This document shows, one piece after another, positions 37,701 to 46,700 of a stretch of 64,000 bases of DNA (the stretch's first letter is position 1; each line of letters starts with the position of its first letter). The notes under the pieces are model-generated. The model saw only the letters and a list, made by a program, of their open reading frames with translations. It made no database searches and was not told the DNA's origin. Location: positions 6,575,849-6,639,848 of the forward strand of contig NC_065429.1 of assembly GCF_024362695.1 (NCBI RefSeq), in the 5' to 3' direction. The translations under genes and the position numbers were made by a program. The stretch is from Pectinophora gossypiella (Eukaryota > Arthropoda > Insecta > Lepidoptera > Gelechiidae).

Positions 37701-40700
37701 ACTGCGAATAGCGAAGGTTGGTGGTAGGGCTGGCAGAGGAAGACCTAGAAGGACGTACATTGACCAAATTGGACATCTCAACGCTCAACCACTGGACCAT
37801 AGAAGCCGTGTAACTAATGCATTACTATGTTGTAACAGAGGAGAAAGAAGAGCCGACGAGTCCTGGTAGCCCTGCTGCTGACGAGAAGGAAAAGGATGGA
37901 GACAAAAACAGCGGCGACAAGGTCAAACAGGAGAAAGAGGTAATATATACTTACAATACCATCAGCACTAATTTAAGAGCCACGCTCTTGTAGGTGTCGT
38001 GCTCAGCGGTGAAGGAAAACACCGTGAGGAAACCCAACATTCTCGAAAAATGTATTTTCGTAGGTGCGTGACCTAACCCATGGTATAAAAAATCCAGGTA
38101 TGCTCAATCCTATTATTTATTTTTTACATTTCACGACTTTACAGTGCAGAAGCGCCAATGCGCCACGTGAAAGTTTCAATATAAACAATAATTAGACATA
38201 TGAAACTTAAGTGTAAACAATATAAAAACATTTAATTTTCACACATCATTCAACCCAAGACAAGGTTTCCTATGACAAGCCGCCATTGCTAGTCCATTGC
38301 TGTGTTACCATTAAATTAGTATCTCCAACATTCCAAGGACGTAAAATTTATTATTGAAAATTAAGTGAAATACTGACTAATGTATTTAATTACTATTACT
38401 TGTTACATTAAAACTGTGAGTAAATCTTTTACTAAAAGTTCAAAATTTCCTTGCAAAGTAAATATAAAAACATTGGTCGTGGGTAATTTATTTTTTACGA
38501 AATGGCAACGCAGGGCGGGATGACGTCAGCTGGGCTAACCTTGAAATGTTAGCTGTCACTTTTGAGCAAACCTTGTTTCGTTGTACCATGATAACACCTC
38601 GAGTTTGTTGATAAAATTTTCTTCTACAAAATCATATAAAAAAATATTAACTCAGAGACAATGATGAACCCCATGCGATGTGCTTATGACAGACTGTCAG
38701 TGTTGATACACGCATGCTGCCTTCCTTCTGACGTCTCGATACTTCAAAAATTCTATACTTTTGCGATGGTAAAGTGTAAATAATTTAAAATATATAAAAA
38801 ATATGAGAATTTTGTGACGGAAAATACCACTTGATATCAACTCAGAATCATGGCCTGAATCATCCCTCAAAGTTTTCAAAAAATTCAAAAAGTCGTTCGA
38901 TTCGTTTTCGTTACGATGTCACTAATACCCTGTATATGTTTTTTGGGAAACGTTGCCTGGAAGTCGCTCATTGATCGCAGAAGGCGGTCGGGCTTTCAAT
39001 TCATCGCGCTTGGCATCAAGCTCTAAGCGCTGTTGAATTTCAAAACCATAAACTTTAGTGTGACCCAAAGCTCTCCACGACGTTTAGCGGCTTGCTTTTC
39101 CCACTGAGATGACTCAAGGCCTCACTTTTTACATACATACATAAACTCACTCCTATTTCCCACCGGGATAAACAGAGACTATAGAATTCTATTCGCTTCG
39201 ATCCTGACACACTTCTCTTGCTTCCTCCACATTCATCAATCGCTTCATACACGCACGCCGCCGCCGATTCAGAGTAGATCGTACTGAACCTTTTCTAAGG
39301 ACTTCCCTGGTTTGGTCAATCTTCTTCTATCGTGTGCGTTGTAAGGTGGATTATCAACCTCATAAACCCTAGTATCAGGGTCAATAAGAAGTTAGGGTGT
39401 GGTGGTTTGGTCAATGTATTCCCTATTTCTTACTTCCTCCACATTCATCAACCGTTTCATACGCGCACGCCGGTTCAGAGTAGATCGTATTAAACCTTTT
39501 CTAAGCACATCTCCAATTTGGTCAAAGTAAGTCCTGTGGGCGGAAGGCAAGAGGGAAACCACTGCCCTATTTTTCCCTAAAAAAGTAGCGTGGAGAGTAT
39601 TTTAAATGCTACACCGACAAGAGTGTGGCTCTTAAATTGATGATAAGTCCTTCTCGGGCGGCCTCACATTTTCATAAATAATTATATTATAATTTGTTCG
39701 TTTACAGTCATCCGAATCTGACAATGCGTCGGACAAGAGCGGCAAAAACAACAAGTATGACAAAGAGAACAAACCTAAGAACAACAACACAGACGCCAAA
39801 AATGACAAGGGTAAGCCGTCCACGCTATATTTAATTTACATAACATAACATAAAGTCACCGACATAGCTCGGAGAATTGCAAAGCTGAAGTGGCAGTGGG
39901 CAGGACACATAGCGAGGAGAACCGATGGCCGCTGGGGCGGAAGGGTTCTGGAATGGCGACCACGTGTCGGACGACGCTCAGTGGGTAGGCCTGCTACAAG
40001 GTGGACCGACGATCTGGTGAAGGTCGCGGGAAACCGCTGGATGCGAGCAGCGCAGGACCGATCGTCGTGAAGATCCTTGGGGGAGGCCTATGCCCAGCAG
40101 TGGGCGTCGTACGGCTGATGATGATGATGAACGTAACATAAATAGCCTATATACGTCCCACTGCTGGGCACAGGCCTCCTCTCAATCAACCGGAGGGGGT
40201 ATGGAGCATACTCCACCACGCTGCTCCACTGCGGGCAGGTGGAGGTGTTTTTACTGCTAATAGCCGGGACCAACGGCTTAACGTGCCCTCCGAAGCACGG
40301 TATCATCTTACTTTTTCGGACAATCAGGTGATTCAAGCCTGAAAAGTCCTTACCAAACAAAGGACAGTCTCACAAAGTGATTTCGACAATGTCCCCATCG
40401 GGAATCGAACCCGGACCTCCAGATCGTGAGCCTAACGCTCTAACCACTAGACCACGGAGGCTGTTATATTTTATTTATTTATTTAAATTTATACCAACAG
40501 GACACAATAAAACCGGACCTGTCAAATCTTCAGGTTAGATAAGCGAACCCTGTGAAAAAAGGGACACTGCTAGGGAGATGATGATGACCCTGTTGTGCTC
40601 ACGATCCGGAGGTCCCGGGTTCGAATCCCGGTGGGGACAAATCACAAAAATCACTTTGTGATCCCTAGTTTGGTTAGGACATTACAGGCTGATCACCTGA

Positions 40701-43700
40701 TTGTCCAAAAAGTAAAAAGATCCGTGCTTCTGAAGGCACGTTAAGCCGTTGGTCCCGGTTATTACTTACTGATGTGAGTACGTAGTCGTTACATGAGCCA
40801 TTATTATTATTGCGTATGGCAGACAAATATCCTGCTTGGATCAAATATCCAGCTTAAGCTCCCTTAACCAAGTCTCTGCCGCATCCGTCACACAATGCAG
40901 CTCGGCTATACCACCTGGGAACCGGTGCAGAGGGCACTCGTTCACTATGTGAGATATGGTTTGGTCCGGGTGACCACATTCACAGTATGGTGACTCCTTT
41001 AAGCCCCATTTACATAATAAATTTACAATATAAGATGAGCCATGTAAGGGGCCTATGGCGGCTCAGTAATAACCCTGACACCAGGGTTAATGGGGTTGGT
41101 AACCTCACAACCAACACGATAAGTAGTAGTACTAAAGAGAATATGTATTGTTTTCAGATAGCACAATGCCCGCAAACAACGTGAAGCGAAGCAACAGTAA
41201 TGATGAGGTGAAGAATGAGTTCAAAGACGAGATTGATGATGACTATAGAGACCATCCACCTAATGTAAGGGCTTTGTATTATCATCTATGGTTGGGTTAA
41301 CACACACACAGTTTTGATAGTTGATTTTTTAAAATATTTGTACGTCTAAATGCAGGCGGAACACATAGAATAGAATAGAAAAAGTTTATTATAAAAGGAC
41401 GCCACACACAAAAAAAAGTCAACAACATCATATCAAATTTCCACTAAAACAATTACAAAAAAGCAAGACGGATGTTTGTCGAAATGACCATAAGGTGGTG
41501 GTGGACGTCCTGAGATAAAAGGGCCTCACTCAGCACAAGTCGCGGCGTGAACCACGACGCTGGTATTATGTGGACATCACAGCATTGTTATGTAAATTAT
41601 TTTACCGCCTTTTTGTATTTTATGTGTTCTCACAAATTTGATAACAATTAGAGTCATGGGAGTCGTAGTAGCCCAGTTGGTAAAACTCTTGCCTCTCAGC
41701 AGTCGCAGGTTCGAATCCAGCACAGGCCTAAACCAATGATTGTCGAATTTATTCAATTCATTTCTATTTTATTGTGTATTTTCGAATATATATTTGGATC
41801 GAAAATGATTACATTCCCGAGAAATGCATTTTCGGAGGTACGGTCACGATCATTAATATGTATACACTTTGGTACCATGTCACATTAACTTTTTTGACAA
41901 ATTGAACTGTAAGTCTCACTAAATGTCAAATATGTTAGTGCGACAGAGTCCTAAAGTGGGTACATTATATTGCTTGAATGACTGTATGTGTACTAACCTG
42001 TATTGCGCTGGTTAGTGACATCGTAACGAAAACTTTGAGGGATGATTGAGACCATGATTCTGAGTTGATTTGGATTTTTCCGTCGCAATAGTATGGAACT
42101 AAAAATAATTCAAAGAGACTAAAATTTTCTTGTTTTTTTTCGACAGGAAATTCCACTTGGGGAATCATCAGTATTCGTTACGATGTCACTAACACCCTGC
42201 ATATTAAAACTTTCAAGGACAGAACGTCTAATGACGTTCCGATTCCAAGGTGTCATACTATCTGTTATGAACCATCAATTTATTTATTTATTTATTCAGG
42301 TTAACAACAGCTCATTTACAATACTTTACAATAATATTATGTTATAAGCTAGTGAAGCTAATTACAGTTAACCACGTATTAATTAATGTAGTAGGGGCAG
42401 ACGAGTTCACGTATATCAGTGGTACGCGTGTGTGTGTTATGTGTTATTTGTTATGTGTGTGCAATGATCCATGGTCTGCCCGTGAAATGGTTGAAAAAAT
42501 ATTCCCCCTAACGAGGTACGTGCATGTTCCAGGAGGCCAGGTTCGTGTGCACGTCGTCGTGGTACCTGTTCCTGCGGCTGCACGGCGTGGTGTGCCAGCG
42601 GCTGGCGGCGGCGCGGCGCACGGCGGCCGCGCTGCACGAGCAGGAGGCGCGCGACACCGGCGGACGCCACCCCAGCGTCGCCACCGCGCTGCGGCTCAAG
42701 CCCAACAGTCAGTACACCACGCTCACACTCTACTCACTGATTCTAATTCAAAAAATATTTCATCATCATCAGCGTTGTCCGAAAGTAAAATGATCCGTGC
42801 TTCGGAAGGCACGTCAAGCCGTTGGTTACTGCTTACTTCTAACTTTTTTTTTTTTTTTAAAGAACGTCTAGGGCCCTGTGCCGAGGTTTTTCTTGCAGCT
42901 TCTTTTCCCCGGCTATACAGGTTGTGAGAAGCTGCAGTAGTTTTAGGCGGATGAGACGTTCGTTATGTAAAAAAATGAAGACTCAAACTGTAAAACTATG
43001 TTATCTACTGAATAAAGATATTTTTGAATTTGATTCGAATTTGATGTACTTAAGTGAGTAATCGTTACATGAGCCATGTCAGGGGTCTTTGGCGGCTCAA
43101 TAATAACCTTGACACCAGGGTTGATGAGGCTGGTATTTCACCTCACAACCCACACGATAAGAAGAAGAATCACTGAAAGAAAGAAACATTTATTATTTCC
43201 GGACACCACATACAGACAGGTACACTCACCACCACGGAGGCCGTCCCATTTCTTAATATTTGTATGGATCTTGTGTCCAGTAGGTTTAGTAAAGTATTTT
43301 ATCTATCTGTCTAACCATACATTTCGTTGACAGACTTACCAGTGGACGCGTCGTCCCCCGCGACGTACTACACAGCACTGCTCGAGCTGGTGAAGGGAGT
43401 CCTGGACGGGAACACGGAGCCAGCAGCGTTCGAGGACGCCGCGAGAGAGATGCTCGGCATCCGAGCCTACCCCGCCTACACGCTCGACAAGCTCGTCTCC
43501 ATCGCTGTTAGACAGGTATGTATTGTGCTAATTCCTGTAAACACCATCTAATTTTGTTTTAAGTTATATCTGCCATTTTCTTATCCGCCGAAAAGGAAAG
43601 GGACGGGTAATCGTGAAGCATAAAATTGATGGAACACACGTCAATTTTAAGCACAAATCTAAAACTGTCTAAAATGTTTACATTGGCCAATAACCCGACA

Positions 43701-46700
43701 GAATTAAGTTGACAGCCCACGTCAAACGGATTGCAAACCAGCGAGATACCTTTTTAATTCGCCCGGGTTATTCATTTACTCGTTCTTCCTAAAATTAAAA
43801 GCTGTCAATCATCCGTCCCTTTCCTTTTCGGCGGATAAGAAAATGACAGGTATAACTTAAAGTAAAATTAGGAGGTGTCTGCAGGAATCGGGGCCATTGT
43901 ATACTCGTGCTAAGCGTTTGGCGGCGAGGATGTGCTGTCGCCAAAGGAAGTTTTCGTAGTACCGAACTGACCATAGTACCCCGCTAGCCACTAGTTGGTA
44001 GTGTGACTAGGGATCGACGATCCAACGGTGTTGTGTTGGAAGTTGTATATATGCGTCGCGCTGTGAAAACTTCGATAGCGCGTTTCAGGACTGCATTATT
44101 GAATGGTGGCGCCATCTGTTGCATGTGGGCGGAACTAGTTGGGTCCGCGACAATAGCATACGTTACTATTTCAAGCAATAAGGTATTTGACCGGGTCAAT
44201 CTCTTCTATCGCCTATTGTCTAGCGCGGCTAAATAGTAACCCTGACACCACGGTTGATGAGGTTGGTACTCCACCTAACAACCCACACGATAGAAGAAGA
44301 AGACCGGGTCAGTGATAAATTATAAAATGCCAATCAAGAAATAGATTAATAATCACTCTCATTTTGCTTCTCGACAGAGCCGTGGTAGTTCTCTCTCTTT
44401 GAGGTCGCAGGTTCGAATCCAGCACACGCCTAAACTCGAATCTGTTTTCGAAATCATGTTTGGATCTTAAATGATTATCACTTGCTCAACGGTGAAGGAA
44501 AACATCGTGAGGAAACCCACATTGCCGAGAAACGTGTTTTCGGAGGTATGCGACCTAACCTGTATTGGGCTGGTTCACCCTTCGCGGGTTGGAAGGTCAG
44601 ACAGGCAGTCGCTTCCGTAAAAAACCGGACCTGTCAAATCTTAGGTTAGGCTAAGGAGATGATGACTAACTTGATAGAGACAATGATGAACCCCATGCGA
44701 TGTGCTTATGACAGACTGTCAGTGTTGATACACGCATGCTGCCTTCCTTCTGACGTCTCGATACTTCAAATACATCTATACCAAACAACTTACTTAAAAT
44801 CTTTTTTTTCTATTGTGTGCGGTTATCGACCTCATCAATCCTGGTGTCAGGGTATTGATCCGCCAAACACTAATTAAAGGGAAGCAATTTTATAGCTTAA
44901 GCGAGTTTTTCAGTTTATAAATAGGTTTTGTTTTCCTTTTTTTTATATAGATAGTGTTTTTGTAATATTTTTTCAGTAATTAAAGCACATAATAACGGGT
45001 TCTTACCGCGTTTAAATGGGGATATGAGACTCCCGAAATATCGTGCGGAAATATAAACGCGGTAGGAACCCGTTATTATGTGCTTTAATTATGATAATAA
45101 CCGCGTAAACTTAAAACAATTTTTTCAGTGCTTTATATAAGTACTTAGTTATTATTGTATGTCACAACATGTCTAAATGTGCTGAGCGCTATAAGCTGTA
45201 CTCCCACCGGTATACTCAGCACACGTATCCCCCAGCTGCAGCACTGCGTGTCGGAGCCGTGGTCGGCGCGCGCCACGGAGCTGGCGGCGCGCGGCGGCAT
45301 GCGCGGCCCGCCCGCCTACGTGCGGCGCGCCGCGCGCTACCTGCGGCACGACCACGCCGCCTTCCTCGTCAAAGTGGTGCGTACTATACGCGGTGCTAGT
45401 GGCGTCGTAACCAATACTTTGAGGGATGATGATGTTTCCCTCGCAAAATTCATAATTATTTACAATTCTATACTTTTGCGATAATGAGCTGAATCATCCC
45501 CCTCAGTATTCGTTACGATGTCACTAACACTGTATTCAATTAAATCAAGAAAAAAAAAAAGAAAAGCTCCTAGAGCAGTACATAAAAATAATAGTTCGAA
45601 TTCATAAAAACTAATCCAATTTAATCGATTCTGAGTTGATATCAACTGGATTTTCCTATCGGAAAATTTAAAGATAAAGATAAAAAATAAAGACGTTTTA
45701 TTTGCTTAAACATGAGTAAAAAAAATTACGAAAATTATGAGATGATTGATGATTTTTGATGATGTGATTTATGAAAAGTGTTTTTGTAAATTATTTTCCG
45801 TTCCATACTGCGACGGAAAATCCCACTTGATATCAACTCTGAATCATGGACTGAATTATAGCTCAAAGTTTTCGTTACGCTAACATCCTGTATGTAAGTA
45901 ATACTATTTGGACATATGTTAGCGTTTAGTATAATGGTGTTTTTTTTTTTGCAGTACGGCGGCGACGAGTGCAAAGTGACGTTTGAGTTGTTGGAGGGGG
46001 CGGGGGAGGGCCGCACCTCCCCGCACAACAACGACACCAGCAGACTGTCGCCCACGCACCAGGTGAGGATGAGAACCCGCCATCTTTGATCCATGTCCAA
46101 TATCCATCATTTCAATATTCAAACATTTGGCGGCGAGGATGTGCTGCCGCCGCGTCTAGTGGTTAGAGCGTTAGGCCTGGAGGTCCGGGTTCGATTCCCG
46201 ATGGGGACATTGTCGAAATCACTTTGTGAGACTGTCCTTTGTTTGGTAAGGACTTTTCAGGCTTGAATCACCTGATTGTCCGAAAAAGTAAGATGATTCC
46301 GTGCTTCGGAAGGCACGTTAAGCTGTTGGTCCCGGCTATTAGCCGTAAAAACACCTCCACCAACCCGCAGTGGAGCAGCGTGGTGGGGTATGCTCCATAC
46401 CCCCTCCGGTTGATTAAGGGGAGGCCTGTGCCCAGCAGTGGGACGTATATAGGCAGTTTATGAACTGAGCATAGTACGTACTCAACTAGCCACAAGTTGG
46501 TAGTGTGACTAGGGATCGACGATCCAACAGTGTTGTATTGGAAGTTGTATATATGCGTCTTGCTGTGTAAACTTCGATATCGCGTTTCACGACTGCTTGA
46601 AGACTGCATTATTGAATGTGGCGCCATCTGTTGCATGTGGGCGGAACTAGGTGGCCAACTAGTTGGGTCCGCTACAAAACATGACATAAGCTCATGATGT

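Noticed and set aside
42352..42927. 191-aa ORF overlapping exon 23
   Set aside because: It reads exon 23 in a different frame (Ala/Val/Gly-rich by GC bias) and continues into repeats; the Sin3 frame is clearly the right one.
13307..44759. Reading the 83-nt repeats as peptide-coding (ETMMNPMRCAYDRLSVLIHA) or as a small MITE
   Set aside because: The frame has no continuing ORF, and boxes C and D, the closing stem and 18S complementarity explain the conservation better. The GAGAC/GTCTC ends are too short and lack target duplications for a MITE.
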